Below are positions 26,732-36,784 of a stretch of DNA of 64,000 bases, one piece after another. Each line of letters begins with the position of its first letter. The first letter of the stretch is position 1. Below the pieces are notes generated by a model that saw nothing but the letters and a program-made list of their open reading frames with translations, was not told where the DNA came from and did no database searches. Made by a program: the position numbers and the translations under genes. This DNA comes from Leptolinea tardivitalis (lineage in GTDB: Bacteria; Chloroflexota; Anaerolineae; Anaerolineales; Anaerolineaceae), in assembly GCF_001050275.1 (NCBI RefSeq), contig NZ_BBYA01000001.1:62001-126000 (forward strand), in the 5' to 3' direction.

Positions 26732-27381
26732 TTCACGGGAGAGGCTGTTGACCTGGATAGTGATGGAACCATCAAAATATCACCGGCATGCAGGGCTGTC
26801 CCGAAAGACAGGCAATTGCCGGTGATCAGATCAACTTCAGTGACTTTGAATAACACACCCAATTTGAAAAGTGTGTCACCTGGTTTTAATGTATATCGCA
26901 CCCAACCTGCCGGATAATCACAAGGCCGCAAGGTGATTGTGGGGGTTAGTGTAATTGTCGGAGTATATGTGATGGTTGGGGTCAGTGTGGGCGGTGGAGG
27001 AGGGAGGTAAATAATCGTTCCGGGCAAGGCGCCAGGTCTGCTCAGACAATTGGCTGCCATTACATCTGCCAGTTGAGCCATTCGCTCCCCTGCCAGTAAT
27101 TCCAATGAATCACCTGTTTTCATCTCATAAGGCAACCAACCTTCAGGTTGTGGGCATACTGTGGGTGAAGAAGTTTCTTCAGGTACTTCTGTTTCTTCTA
27201 CCAAAGGCTGTAATTCTGTTGGTGCCTCGGTTGATTCTGGCACCTGTGATGGAGGCAAAGGCGAAGGTTGTTGACCAAACGTAAATTTCTCATAACCAGC
27301 CAGTATGACTGCACCAGTCACCAGCAATGCGGCAATCAGAGCAATCAACAGGCCTTCAAGAAGAGAGGGATTTCGTTTCAA
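26728..27381 (-). CDS. Membrane-anchored protein with two LysM domains
   Basis: A 217-residue protein with an N-terminal membrane segment (about 8-29), an acidic Pro/Thr-rich stretch (35-78), and two LysM-like modules. The first is around 84-127 (YEMKTGDSLELLAGERMA, ending TIIYLP) and the second around 160-205 (YTLKPGDTLFKLGVLFKV, ending DILMVPS). A Thr-Pro repeat linker separates them. LysM modules bind N-acetylglucosamine in peptidoglycan or related polymers, so it probably holds the cell-wall side of the membrane. It lies between the kinase-like gene and the LCP gene. Confidence 0.82.
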   Translation of the reverse strand: MKRNPSLLEGLLIALIAALLVTGAVILAGYEKFTFGQQPSPLPPSQVPESTEAPTELQPLVEETEVPEETSSPTVCPQPEGWLPYEMKTGDSLELLAGERMAQLADVMAANCLSRPGALPGTIIYLPPPPPTLTPTITYTPTITLTPTITLRPCDYPAGWVRYTLKPGDTLFKLGVLFKVTEVDLITGNCLSFGTALHAGDILMVPSLSRSTASPVK

Positions 27382-27389
27382 AAGTTCCT

Positions 27390-29720
27390 CTAATTTTTAT
27401 TCTGATTCTCTGAATGAACAGGAAGCAAAACAGAGAATGTGGTTGATATTCCTGGTTCACTGTCTACCCAGATCCGTCCACCATGCGCTTCAATCAGGGT
27501 TTTTGAAGCTGCCAATCCACCGTTCACCTCACCTAATCCCGGCACAATCCGTCCATGCAAATTTTCATCCAGAGAGAATACTTTGGGCATATCTGATGGC
27601 GATATTCCGCCGCCATGATCAGTAACTTCGATCATCAGGTAAGGTTCAGCACTCTCTTCATGGACTTCCACACACAATTCAACTGATCCATTCCGTGGGG
27701 TGACCTTACCCGCGTTTTGAAGAAGGTACACAATCACCTTTTTCAAGGCTTCATGGTAGGTCTGTAGATACGGCAGAACTGGAGGAAGTTCCAACTTTAA
27801 TGATATTTCTTTTTCCATAAATCCGGCAGAGACAGTGGCCACCGCCTGGTCAATGGCATTACCCAGATCCATTTTTTCGGGTTCCAGGTCGATGACGCCG
27901 CTGTTAAGTACACTCAGATCCGCAAGATCATCCATGATTAAACGCAGTTTTTCCAATGCCGACCGCATATTTGCCATGGAAGTTTGGCTGGCTTCGCGAG
28001 TCTCCTGTATGTTCTCTCCCGAGATCATGAGATCGACATATCCGGTAATGGCCGCCAATGGATTGCGGATTTCTGTAATGAGGTTGTTGAATTTGCGCAG
28101 ACCTTCGACAGAAGCATTGGAAATAGACGACCGTTTTTGCATTTCTTTTAAGCGGTGTCGAGAATCTTGCAACAAGGTTTGCAACCGGGCAATTTCTGCT
28201 CGGGCTAGAGATAATTCCTCCACCATTCTGGTTTCATCGGCTTGAGGTTGGATCTGTTTTTCCCTTGACTCTTCGGCAATCGCCTCAAGTAAAAGACGGT
28301 TCTCATTGCGCAGCCGGTCAATCTCTGATTCAGAAGCCTGCTGCAATGTCAACATTTGCAGGGTACTTCGTTCGGGCATGACCTGGACGGCAGAAAGTCG
28401 AAGCGAATCCAAATTTGCCTGTAACATTTGATTCGCTGATTGCAATGCATCAATTTCCTGTGACAGGCGAATCAATTCCTGCCGCTCACGAATGGCCGTT
28501 TCGTTATTATGGAAAATATGAGACAGTGCGGCAGCTGTTGGTGTGAATTGCTGAAGCGATTCCATTAGGAAGGAAGGTGACGGTGTCGTACGCAGAAGCA
28601 CAGCCGAACCCCAGGGGGCAACGGAATTTTTCAATGGCATAATGGCTACAGAATTGATTTCAGGCATTTTCAACCGATCGGAATACCGGGACAATTCCAG
28701 GGCATTTTCATTTGAGGTACGGATGATGGAAAGCTCGGCGGCCGTTAAGCTGCTCATTGTGCGGGGGAAATCTTCTGCAGCGAATTCTCGTGGTTCCAGC
28801 CAAGACTGCGTGGAAAGATTATAGCCGGCTGTCATGCGGATCACACCTGGCTTTTCGGTTAATTGAAAGAAGGCGCACCCCTGTGAATCTAAAGACTGGC
28901 AAAGCATCCGCGCAATGGCTTCCTGCTGTCGGACGATATCCAGATTGGCTACTGCGGCCAGCCAGGCATTAATTTCATCAGGTACAGCATGCCGGGTTGT
29001 TTTTTCCATGATTTGATCAAACGGTCCAGCTGTCTGCAAAGCAGGTTCTTGCAGGTCATAACGGCGGGCCAACAGCGGAAGCAGCGGAAAAGCGCATAAA
29101 ACTCCCAGCCGGGCAGCCCCACTAATATCACCCTTTGGTGTGACGGTCGCCAGGCTGAGCGTGAAACCAATCAACATCAAGGCCATCATCCCGATGCCAT
29201 ATGTCCAGATGGATGGCTTGCACCTTAAAATCAAGAAAGTAAAAAAGACCAGAACAAGGATCAACAGGAAATGCCAGCAAAGGTCAGCCAGACCGGCATT
29301 AAAACCCGAAGCGCTTGCCGGAAAGAAAAATTCAACAGAAGCGGTGATTACCGGAATAAGAATGGAGAAGGTAATGGCACCAATGGTACTGGTTTTGTTC
29401 GGATTTGGAATCAACCAGAGCCAGGCTGACCAGATTACCAGCAACGAGACAGAAGTCCGTTCGATCAGTGCATACGTTTCAGATGGTAAAAACGCACCAA
29501 TACTGGGAATAACAATATAGACGAGCGGCAGAAGGCTGGCAGCCATCAAGATGGTCAGTCCAACCAGTGTTTTCCCGGGAATGGGAAGGTCATTGACCCG
29601 AAAAGCCGTCCAAACCGACAATAAGCATGCAGAAATGGAATAGACGAGTATCAAATAATAAAGTAGATTACCCGGGAAGGAACTGAGTATATCGAAAACT
29701 GTCTGTGGGGTGATGTCCAT
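27390..29720 (-). CDS. Membrane histidine-kinase-like protein lacking the phospho-acceptor His
   Basis: A 776-residue protein. About seven or eight membrane segments occupy residues 15-240, followed by a GAF-like region (about 260-400), a long coiled coil (about 410-540), a HisKA-like helix pair and a C-terminal HATPase domain. The H-box reads FNNLITEIRNPLAAITGY, with Thr where the phosphorylated His should be. The ATP-binding motifs are kept: the N box in LLQNAGKVTP, DHGGGIS, and GLAASKTLIEAHGG. It may therefore be a sensor that acts without autophosphorylation, or a partner for another kinase. It heads the unit with the LysM and LCP genes, so an envelope-sensing role is likely but inferred. 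Confidence 0.78.
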   Translation of the reverse strand: MDITPQTVFDILSSFPGNLLYYLILVYSISACLLSVWTAFRVNDLPIPGKTLVGLTILMAASLLPLVYIVIPSIGAFLPSETYALIERTSVSLLVIWSAWLWLIPNPNKTSTIGAITFSILIPVITASVEFFFPASASGFNAGLADLCWHFLLILVLVFFTFLILRCKPSIWTYGIGMMALMLIGFTLSLATVTPKGDISGAARLGVLCAFPLLPLLARRYDLQEPALQTAGPFDQIMEKTTRHAVPDEINAWLAAVANLDIVRQQEAIARMLCQSLDSQGCAFFQLTEKPGVIRMTAGYNLSTQSWLEPREFAAEDFPRTMSSLTAAELSIIRTSNENALELSRYSDRLKMPEINSVAIMPLKNSVAPWGSAVLLRTTPSPSFLMESLQQFTPTAAALSHIFHNNETAIRERQELIRLSQEIDALQSANQMLQANLDSLRLSAVQVMPERSTLQMLTLQQASESEIDRLRNENRLLLEAIAEESREKQIQPQADETRMVEELSLARAEIARLQTLLQDSRHRLKEMQKRSSISNASVEGLRKFNNLITEIRNPLAAITGYVDLMISGENIQETREASQTSMANMRSALEKLRLIMDDLADLSVLNSGVIDLEPEKMDLGNAIDQAVATVSAGFMEKEISLKLELPPVLPYLQTYHEALKKVIVYLLQNAGKVTPRNGSVELCVEVHEESAEPYLMIEVTDHGGGISPSDMPKVFSLDENLHGRIVPGLGEVNGGLAASKTLIEAHGGRIWVDSEPGISTTFSVLLPVHSENQNKN

Positions 29721-29738
29721 TGATGCTCAGCCTGAAAA

Positions 29739-29747
29739 ATTATAGCA
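29739..29747 (-). promoter_or_regulatory. Extended -10 promoter of the kinase-like gene
   Basis: Minus-strand positions 29747-29739 read TGCTATAAT. The start codon at 29720 is 18 bases downstream, leaving a short leader of about 12 bases that contains AGGCTGAG. Confidence 0.5.
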
Positions 29748-30078
29748 TGGGGCTGTCTTGAAACCTGAATGCCAGATACGTCAGGATGCTTTGGCAGTGA
29801 CTATGCATATTCAATCCTTTCACCAACCAGCAACACCTGTTGAATCGAAAAATGGCATGCATGAATCGTTCCAGGCAGAGGTATTACCGGCATGGTGTAT
29901 ACGAATATTGAGCCTGGTACCGAGGAAACAAGGCTGTACCTGATACTTGAATGGTGATTAAAAATTCGTAAGGTATAATACAAACCTTGGATTAAATACG
30001 AACATTGGTAAAAATGTTTTTATACAGTTCTAAATTAGAATTCTGTTCAGCAAGATTCCTTTTTTGAATACACCTTCT
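29748..30078. other. Divergent intergenic region of about 330 bases
   Basis: It separates the envelope unit (minus) from the polysaccharide locus (plus). It holds no convincing ORF. A TATAAT at 29973-29978 could be the -10 of a promoter for the polysaccharide genes, with a leader of about 95 bases, but no good -35 was seen. Confidence 0.5.
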
Positions 30079-31200
30079 ATGCGTATTGCTTATGTCTCTT
30101 TGCACTGGCCTCGCACGAAAAACAGCGGTGTCGGTCGGAAAATCATTGACCAGATGGCAGCCTGGAGACAACATGGTCATACTGTTCAATTTTTCTCACA
30201 TCACAATGATGTGAATGATATTGAAGCGCTCGTTGATGGCACAAATATCATCTACCAGGCTCCAAAGGGAATAGTAGGACGGCCAATTCTTGAAATCAAT
30301 CGATGTCTGGCGGCATCCAGATTGGTCAATGCTCTGCGGGAGTATTCGCCTGACCTGATTTACCTGCGATGGAGCATGTATGTTTTCCCCTCCCATCGTA
30401 TGTTTCAGATCGCTCCGGTTGTGGTTGAAATCAATACAAACGATGTGACCCAGCATAAGATGCTTGGGCCGGTCCTTTCTACATATAACCGGTTAACCCG
30501 AGGAATTTATTATTCAAAGGCTTCCGGCCTGGTTTTTGTTTCAGGTGAATTAATTAAATCGAACGAATTTACTTCATTTTCATCTCCCAAGAAAGTCATA
30601 CCCAATGCTATAAATCTGTCAGAAAATCTTCCTCTGGAAGCACCTAAGAATGAACGCCCTCGACTTGGATTCATTGGCACACCGGATATTCCCTGGCAGG
30701 GTGTCGATAAACTGGTCCGGTTGGCTGAACTATGCCCGGAGTTGGATGTTGATGTAATTGGTTTTGATTCTCTGGAAGGTTGGACGAAATTACCACCCAA
30801 TCTGTATCTGCACGGCTATTTAAGTAAGAAAGAAGCCCGAGAAATTTTGGCCGGGGTCGATGTTGGTATGGGAACCCTGGCTCTTCATCGAAAAGCGATG
30901 AATGAGGCATCAGCCTTGAAAATTCGTGAATACCTGGCCTATGGGATTCCGATCATCTTACCGTATGAAGAGACTTCTCTAGTCGGTGTCAATCTTGATA
31001 CAATTCTGAGAATTCCAAATACAGAAGACAACATTGAAACGAGTTGGGAAAGTATTCGTGATTTTGCATTCTCAATGCGAGGAAAACGGGTAAAGCCCGA
31101 ACAGATCGCTCCTTTTGTTGGATCTGAATTCATTGAATCAGAACGGTTGAACTTCTTTATCAAATGTATTGATGGTTACAATAAAAGTAATGAAAAATAA
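30079..31200 (+). CDS. Glycosyltransferase (GT4-like, GT-B fold)
   Basis: A protein of 373 residues from the ATG at 30079. The N-terminal Rossmann half starts MRIAYVSLHWPRTKNSGVGRK, with the Gly-rich acceptor-side loop. The C-terminal half has PRLGFIGTPDIPWQGVDKLV, LHGYLSKKEAREILAGVDVGMG and the sugar-nucleotide site EASALKIREYLAYGIPIILP, with the acidic residue followed by the GIP loop as in GT4 enzymes. It should act at the cytoplasmic face on a lipid-linked glycan. It is the first gene of the large plus-strand run. A TTG 15 bases upstream is an alternative start; neither has a good ribosome site. Confidence 0.8.
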   Translation: MRIAYVSLHWPRTKNSGVGRKIIDQMAAWRQHGHTVQFFSHHNDVNDIEALVDGTNIIYQAPKGIVGRPILEINRCLAASRLVNALREYSPDLIYLRWSMYVFPSHRMFQIAPVVVEINTNDVTQHKMLGPVLSTYNRLTRGIYYSKASGLVFVSGELIKSNEFTSFSSPKKVIPNAINLSENLPLEAPKNERPRLGFIGTPDIPWQGVDKLVRLAELCPELDVDVIGFDSLEGWTKLPPNLYLHGYLSKKEAREILAGVDVGMGTLALHRKAMNEASALKIREYLAYGIPIILPYEETSLVGVNLDTILRIPNTEDNIETSWESIRDFAFSMRGKRVKPEQIAPFVGSEFIESERLNFFIKCIDGYNKSNEK

Positions 31201-33223
31201 CCAGATGAATTCCAAAGATGCAGGCTGTTTTTCTCTACAAAACGTAAATCTCGTTGTTTATATTTTTATTTCAATTTTCTTTTTCCTAGCGGCCTATGAT
31301 TTTTATCAGGGTTTTATTTTGATTGGAAATCCTCCATCACTGGCTTCAAAGAGGTTTGTGGTCTTTTGTATCGTTTCATTAATACCTCTAGCAGCCTGGG
31401 TTTATGGTTTAACACTGGCTTATCATGGCAATCTGGGGAGGAAACTGGAAAAGGTTGAAAAACAGGCCATTTCGCGAATTCCGTTTTATGGACGGGTCAT
31501 TCTGGCTATCCTTTCTCTTTTATTCCCAACAATCCTTTTCCTTTATTCACCATTTGGTAATTTTTCTTTCATTTACTGGCTGCGCCTTTTCACTTTACTT
31601 GGTTTTAGTGTCCTTGCTGCACTATTTCTTTTTAATGAGGATATAACCATCCAATGGCTACTCAAAGCGTCTGGAATGGTTCTTTTCTCCACGGTTATAT
31701 TTATTATCGGAGATTGGTTGACGGGTGTCTCGGATTACCCGTTTTCATTAGCCTGGTCTGAAGGAAATCGGTTCTGGGACTATTCCATTATGTTTGGAAT
31801 GTCTCGATATATCAATCCAAGTGGAAAGACGATTGTTCCATTTCTAGAAGCTGGCCGACAGTTGCTCTGGGCAATCCCGTTTATTTTCCCATCTATAGGG
31901 ATTTGGGGAATGCGGTTATGGAATGTAATAGTATGGGTGATTCCTCCCCTGGTGTTGGGCTTTATTACTGTATTCCAAAAATCGACATTCAAAAAAGAAT
32001 GGGTTTGGCAGATTGGATTTGCCCTCTGGCTTTTTGTATTCTTAAGCCAGGGTCCGATATATCCGCCTTTGATTATCTGTGCTATTCTTGTGGTCATTGG
32101 ACTAAAAAATAGAGGTATTCTGGTTCCTGCCTTGTTTATTGCCGTGGCATCTTATTATGCACGGATTTCCCGCTGGACATGGATGTATGCTCCGGGATTA
32201 TGGGCAGGATTGCAGGCTCTTCTCGAAATCCAAAATCCTTCCTTTATTAAAAATCGTTGGAGAGAGCTGATCCGGCCTGTTGTGCTGGGTCTCTCAGGTT
32301 TGGTAGGCGCCGAATTAGTAGCCCGAATGATTTCCATGTTCTCCAAAGGGCAGATAGCCACAGAAGGATCGGTAACTTCCGTTGTGGTTAGTTCATTCGA
32401 TTTTGCACAGCCAATGCTCTGGGACCGCCTGTTCCCAAACCCGACATATGCACCAGGAATTCTGCTTGGATACGTCTGGGTGGGCGGACCATTGTTGCTG
32501 TTTATGGCTTATATGATTATTAAGAGAATCTGGAAAACAAATTGGATGCAAAATGCATCATTGTTGATCGTTCTCGGAGCTTTTTCACTTATTGGAATTA
32601 TCATCAGCGTTAAGATAGGTGGAGGAAGTAATCTTCATAACCTGGATTTGCTATGGGTGACTCTCACTCTGATTGTGGGTTGGTTTTTTCGTAACTGGTT
32701 GGATGCTGGATTGCCGGGTTTGCGTGAGTCAAAAATCGTATTGGCTGTTACCTGTTTTGCTATTGTCATGCCAATGACTACGATGATCCAGTATGGAGAG
32801 CCTTTTTCGAAACCGGCAGATTACTTTGTTACAAGTTCCCTGGCAAAACTGCAGGCTGAAGTTGCTGCTGCTAAAACTAAAGGTGAGGTCTTGTTTATGG
32901 ACCAACGCCAGTTATTAACTTTTGGTTATGTCAAAGATGTTCCCCTGGTGGCAGAATATGAGAAGAAACTGGTAATGGATCAGGCCATGAGTGGCAATGC
33001 GGCTTATTTTGCGGAGTTCTACAAGGATCTACAAAATCACCGATTCTCCTTGATAGTCAGTGAACCCTTGCGTAAATCCATGGCCGATGAAGATATTCGG
33101 AATTTTGCCGAGGAAAATAACTCCTGGGTTTATTGGGTTTCCCGTCCTTTGCTAAAATACTATAAACCAAAAGTAACATATGATGAAGTTGGTGTTCAAT
33201 TGCTAATTCCGCGTGAGAATTGA
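31190..33223 (+). CDS. Polytopic membrane protein, GT-C-like, of the polysaccharide locus
   Basis: A protein of about 677 residues with many hydrophobic segments (about 13) and a soluble C-terminal part of about 130 residues with AEVAAAKTKGEVLFMDQRQ. The first external loop has SDYPFSLAWSEGNRFWDYSIMFG, with acidic residues placed as in GT-C transferases. The sequence family is not known by name; function as a lipid-sugar-dependent glycosyltransferase is inferred from layout. The start overlaps the end of the previous gene. ATG at 31190 and 31205 are both possible. Confidence 0.6.
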   Translation: MKNNQMNSKDAGCFSLQNVNLVVYIFISIFFFLAAYDFYQGFILIGNPPSLASKRFVVFCIVSLIPLAAWVYGLTLAYHGNLGRKLEKVEKQAISRIPFYGRVILAILSLLFPTILFLYSPFGNFSFIYWLRLFTLLGFSVLAALFLFNEDITIQWLLKASGMVLFSTVIFIIGDWLTGVSDYPFSLAWSEGNRFWDYSIMFGMSRYINPSGKTIVPFLEAGRQLLWAIPFIFPSIGIWGMRLWNVIVWVIPPLVLGFITVFQKSTFKKEWVWQIGFALWLFVFLSQGPIYPPLIICAILVVIGLKNRGILVPALFIAVASYYARISRWTWMYAPGLWAGLQALLEIQNPSFIKNRWRELIRPVVLGLSGLVGAELVARMISMFSKGQIATEGSVTSVVVSSFDFAQPMLWDRLFPNPTYAPGILLGYVWVGGPLLLFMAYMIIKRIWKTNWMQNASLLIVLGAFSLIGIIISVKIGGGSNLHNLDLLWVTLTLIVGWFFRNWLDAGLPGLRESKIVLAVTCFAIVMPMTTMIQYGEPFSKPADYFVTSSLAKLQAEVAAAKTKGEVLFMDQRQLLTFGYVKDVPLVAEYEKKLVMDQAMSGNAAYFAEFYKDLQNHRFSLIVSEPLRKSMADEDIRNFAEENNSWVYWVSRPLLKYYKPKVTYDEVGVQLLIPREN

Positions 33224-33224
33224 T

Positions 33225-35768
33225 ATGACACATTTGGAGCCTGACCAACATCGCGGATGGACTCATCTGCGATGGGTTTTGTTTTTCCTTTTTCTTTCTA
33301 TTCAATCTATTCCAACTCTGATGTGGATAGCGGCACTTCCTGCAGATCCAAAAAATAGTATTTTGTTTGGATTCAGCCTGGCCCGACTGGGGCTTTTACT
33401 GGCGACAGGATTAGCCGGACTATTTTTCCTCATTGCTGCCATTCTTACCGGGAAAAAAGAATCGCGATTGCAATCTGTGTTTCAAGACCGATGGAGTGAG
33501 GGAAGAACTTTTTACTGGCTTGAAGGGATTGCCATACTTATTGCATTGACCGCCTGGATTTTTCTTGTGGTTTTGCATTCCGGACCGGATGGAGGAAATA
33601 ATGCTTTATTCATCCGATTTCAACCATTTCTGGTATGGATGATTGCCCTGGGATTTCAATGTTCCATCTGGTTTTGGGTGCAATGTTACGGTTGGCATCC
33701 TGAAAGAATTACCCGTTTCCATCCGGTATTCATTTCCACTGGTGTTGTTTCTGCTGTATTTCTTGTATTGACAGCTCTAATCGGATTCTCCGGTTGGGGA
33801 ATTACTCCGGATATTTTCTACTGGGGGAATCCGGGTGTGCCTCTTTTGTCATGGCAGGTATGGGGCTCAATGGCGGCGGGATTAATCTTATTAACAATAC
33901 TGGTTAGTTTTCCTGTTATCCGTGAGTACCAGAAGCGATTAGATTGGATCATTGGTGGTGGATTGTATGTTATCGCGTTGATTTTATGGCTTTCTCAGCC
34001 AATTCCGCATAGTTATTTCTTCCCGACACCACGTGCTCCGAATTTTCAGCTTTACCCATATTCAGATGCCGGTTTTTATGATTACACCTCTCAATCTTTG
34101 TTGATTGGTGAAGGTTTTCTTAATGGACAGATCGTAACACGCCCACTATATATTCTGTTCCTGGCAATTCTCCATGGAATCCAGGGGCAAAATTTCAACG
34201 AAATCATTATTCTTCAAACATTTGTATTGGCCATTTTCCCTGCTTCACTCTACTGGCTGGGCCGCTCAATGCGTTCACGTGAAGCTGGTCTCGCTGCTGG
34301 ATTATTGGCCATTTTTCGTGAGATGAACGCCATTGCGGCAACACCATTGACTGAAGTCAGCCATTCGAAAATGCTGATGACCGATTCTCTGACAGGTCTT
34401 GGTATATGCCTTTTTTGTCTTGCGGTTTTCCGTTGGTCAAGAAAAACCGGTATTCGCCCGGTACGTTCAACTCTTATTGGTGGATTTCTTGGTCTACTTC
34501 TCTTGTTGAGATCGCAGGCAATTTTCTTGATTCCAGTTGTGCTTCTTCTTTTGATTTTACAAAAAAAGGGCGGATGGAGGGGAGTCTTCCTGGAAGCCGG
34601 ATTGTTCCTGGCCGGTGCCATTCTGGCCGTTTCACCCTGGATAATCCGAAATGGATTAAATACGGGTGATTATGCTTTTGACCAACCATCACAGGCTGTC
34701 TATATTGCACAACGCTTTGCCGGTAGCGTTTCAGAATCCGAGAATATTCACCTGGCAGCCAAAAGCAGTGAAGTGAATGGTCACATCTTAAATTATGTTA
34801 TTAACCATCCTGTGGACGTTGTGAAGTTTATCGGGGCACATTTTATTAATAATGAATTGGATACACTCGTTGTTCTTCCCCTTAAGGTTTCTTTATTTGA
34901 TTTTCACGATAACCTCCAAATATCTACGCTTTTCTGGTTGGATGGCATCAAGGGAATTTCTGGATGGCAATGGTTGTTCCTGGCAATAAACCTCATCTTT
35001 ATTGCCATCGGAATTGGGTCATCCTGGAGCAAGTGGAAATGGGCTGGATTGTTGCCGTTGGCTTTCCAAATTGCTTATTCATTGAGTAGTGCAGTAGCAC
35101 GGATTTCAGGCTGGCGATTTATCCAACCAGTGGACTGGATAGGTTATTTCTATTTTTGTCTGGGATTTTCCGAGTTGATTGTGATAATTTTCGCCGGCTC
35201 AAATTTATCTTTACGTCCTCGAGAGAAAGATACCCGCGAAGTTCCATCCGGGATGATGACAAAACGGTCAGTTTATATTTCACTGGCAGTCACTTTATTT
35301 GCCGGTATGCAACTACCAATAGCGGAATGGATTATTCCACAGCGGTACACTTCGTTCACTCTGGAGTCAGCCATTCAAGTTGCCCATGAAGCACCAAAAT
35401 TTGAACAGGTGATCGGGTCAGATGAAGAATTCCTGAAACAATCAGGAGCCGTGCGATTAATTGGACGAGCGCTTTACCCCCGTTGGTATAAATCAGGTGG
35501 GGGTGAACCTGGCAGCGGTTGGGCTGCTTATAAGGCACGTGATGATGCCCACCTTGGATTTATGACGGTTGGGCCGGATGGTGATCACCAGATGATGCTT
35601 AGCCAGACGAAATCTCCTACACTGTTTCCTCATGCCTCTGATGTAATCGTATATGGCTGCAAGAAAAATGGTTTCATAGATGTCAAGCTTGTGGTAGGAT
35701 ACACCCAGCCTGATATATTTGCCTATACATCTGATCATCCTTCAAACCATTGTGATCAACAGCCATGA
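33225..35768 (+). CDS. Very large GT-C-like membrane glycosyltransferase
   Basis: A protein of about 847 residues with some 15 or more hydrophobic segments. The acidic loop YPYSDAGFYDYTSQSLLIGEG is followed by VTRPLYILFLAILHGIQGQ, the pattern seen in ArnT/PMT-like GT-C enzymes (an Asp in the loop, then R-P-L). Its N-terminal segment (IAALPADPKNSILFGFSLAR) is closely matched in the gene at 60,598 (AIPADSKNSILLGFSLFR), so the two are paralogues. It probably transfers a sugar from a polyprenyl-phosphate donor on the outer face of the membrane. An in-frame GTG at 33213 is an alternative start. Its stop overlaps the next gene. Confidence 0.7.
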   Translation: MTHLEPDQHRGWTHLRWVLFFLFLSIQSIPTLMWIAALPADPKNSILFGFSLARLGLLLATGLAGLFFLIAAILTGKKESRLQSVFQDRWSEGRTFYWLEGIAILIALTAWIFLVVLHSGPDGGNNALFIRFQPFLVWMIALGFQCSIWFWVQCYGWHPERITRFHPVFISTGVVSAVFLVLTALIGFSGWGITPDIFYWGNPGVPLLSWQVWGSMAAGLILLTILVSFPVIREYQKRLDWIIGGGLYVIALILWLSQPIPHSYFFPTPRAPNFQLYPYSDAGFYDYTSQSLLIGEGFLNGQIVTRPLYILFLAILHGIQGQNFNEIIILQTFVLAIFPASLYWLGRSMRSREAGLAAGLLAIFREMNAIAATPLTEVSHSKMLMTDSLTGLGICLFCLAVFRWSRKTGIRPVRSTLIGGFLGLLLLLRSQAIFLIPVVLLLLILQKKGGWRGVFLEAGLFLAGAILAVSPWIIRNGLNTGDYAFDQPSQAVYIAQRFAGSVSESENIHLAAKSSEVNGHILNYVINHPVDVVKFIGAHFINNELDTLVVLPLKVSLFDFHDNLQISTLFWLDGIKGISGWQWLFLAINLIFIAIGIGSSWSKWKWAGLLPLAFQIAYSLSSAVARISGWRFIQPVDWIGYFYFCLGFSELIVIIFAGSNLSLRPREKDTREVPSGMMTKRSVYISLAVTLFAGMQLPIAEWIIPQRYTSFTLESAIQVAHEAPKFEQVIGSDEEFLKQSGAVRLIGRALYPRWYKSGGGEPGSGWAAYKARDDAHLGFMTVGPDGDHQMMLSQTKSPTLFPHASDVIVYGCKKNGFIDVKLVVGYTQPDIFAYTSDHPSNHCDQQP

Positions 35769-36784
35769 ACATTGATAGTCTCCTGCACTCCAACGAAGAG
35801 AAAATTTGCGTCGTAATCCCGGCTTATCGGGTAGCCAACCATATCGAAGCTGTGATCCAGGGACTTCCTGAATGGATATGGAAGATCATTGTTGTGGATG
35901 ATAAAAGTCCAGATGATCTGGCTCAACGGGTGGAGGGATTGCATAATGACCGGGTGGAATTACTGCGTCATGAAGTCAATCAGGGTGTTGGCGGCGCAGT
36001 CGTAACTGGTTTCAATCGGGCATTGGATCTGGGTGCTACTCTCCTGGTCAAAATGGATGGAGATGGACAGATGGATCCAGCATTCTTACCGGCTTTACTT
36101 GAACCAATTCTGGTTGGACGGGCGGATTTTGTGAAAGGCAACCGTTTTGGCCGTTTGGAATCTATTGCCAGAATGCCTTTTCATCGCCGGATGGGGAACC
36201 TGTTCTGGTCTTTTATGGCGAAAGTTGGCAGTGGTTATTGGAATGTTTTTGATCCAAACAATGGGTATCTGGCGGTGGATGCTGATGTCTACCAGAGACT
36301 CGATAAAAAGTACCTGCACCCACGGTATTTCTTTGAGACAAGTCTACTTGTGGAACTTAATCTGGTAAGGGCTGTCGCGGAAGAAGTTCCTATGCCAGCC
36401 ATTTATGCAGGCGAACCAAGTTCTTTGTCTGTTTTTCAGGTGATCGTCACTTTCCCCTGGCTGTTGCTGTCCCGTTTCTTCCGCCGAATCTGGCTGCAGT
36501 ATTTTGTTCTGAACTTTTCTGTGGGATCTATTTTCTTAACGCTGGGAAGTATCATGTCATTATTTGGGATTATCTGGGGAGCTGTCTGGTGGGCCAGATC
36601 CCTGGTGACCGGGATATCAGCAACAGCCGGGACCGTAATGGTGGCTTCGCTTCCCCTTATCCTGGGATTTCAAATGTTGATTCAAGCCTTAACGCTTGAT
36701 GTTCAATCTGTTCCCAGAACTACCCTGTCTGTTTATTCCTCCCGGAGACAATCTGCTGCACAGGCATTGCAGGTTAACCGATGA
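35765..36784 (+). CDS. GT2 family glycosyltransferase (polyprenyl-phosphate sugar synthase-like)
   Basis: A 339-residue GT-A enzyme. VCVVIPAYRVANHIEAVIQ-like start, IIVVDDKSPDD with the nucleotide-binding Asp, GVGGAVVTGFNRAL, and the metal-binding LLVKMDGDGQMDP are typical of the DPM1-like branch that makes polyprenyl-phosphate sugars. Two membrane segments close the C-terminus (about 250-315). It probably charges the lipid donor used by the neighbouring GT-C proteins. It overlaps both neighbours by four bases (ATGA type), so it is tightly coupled to them. Confidence 0.88.
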   Translation: MNIDSLLHSNEEKICVVIPAYRVANHIEAVIQGLPEWIWKIIVVDDKSPDDLAQRVEGLHNDRVELLRHEVNQGVGGAVVTGFNRALDLGATLLVKMDGDGQMDPAFLPALLEPILVGRADFVKGNRFGRLESIARMPFHRRMGNLFWSFMAKVGSGYWNVFDPNNGYLAVDADVYQRLDKKYLHPRYFFETSLLVELNLVRAVAEEVPMPAIYAGEPSSLSVFQVIVTFPWLLLSRFFRRIWLQYFVLNFSVGSIFLTLGSIMSLFGIIWGAVWWARSLVTGISATAGTVMVASLPLILGFQMLIQALTLDVQSVPRTTLSVYSSRRQSAAQALQVNR

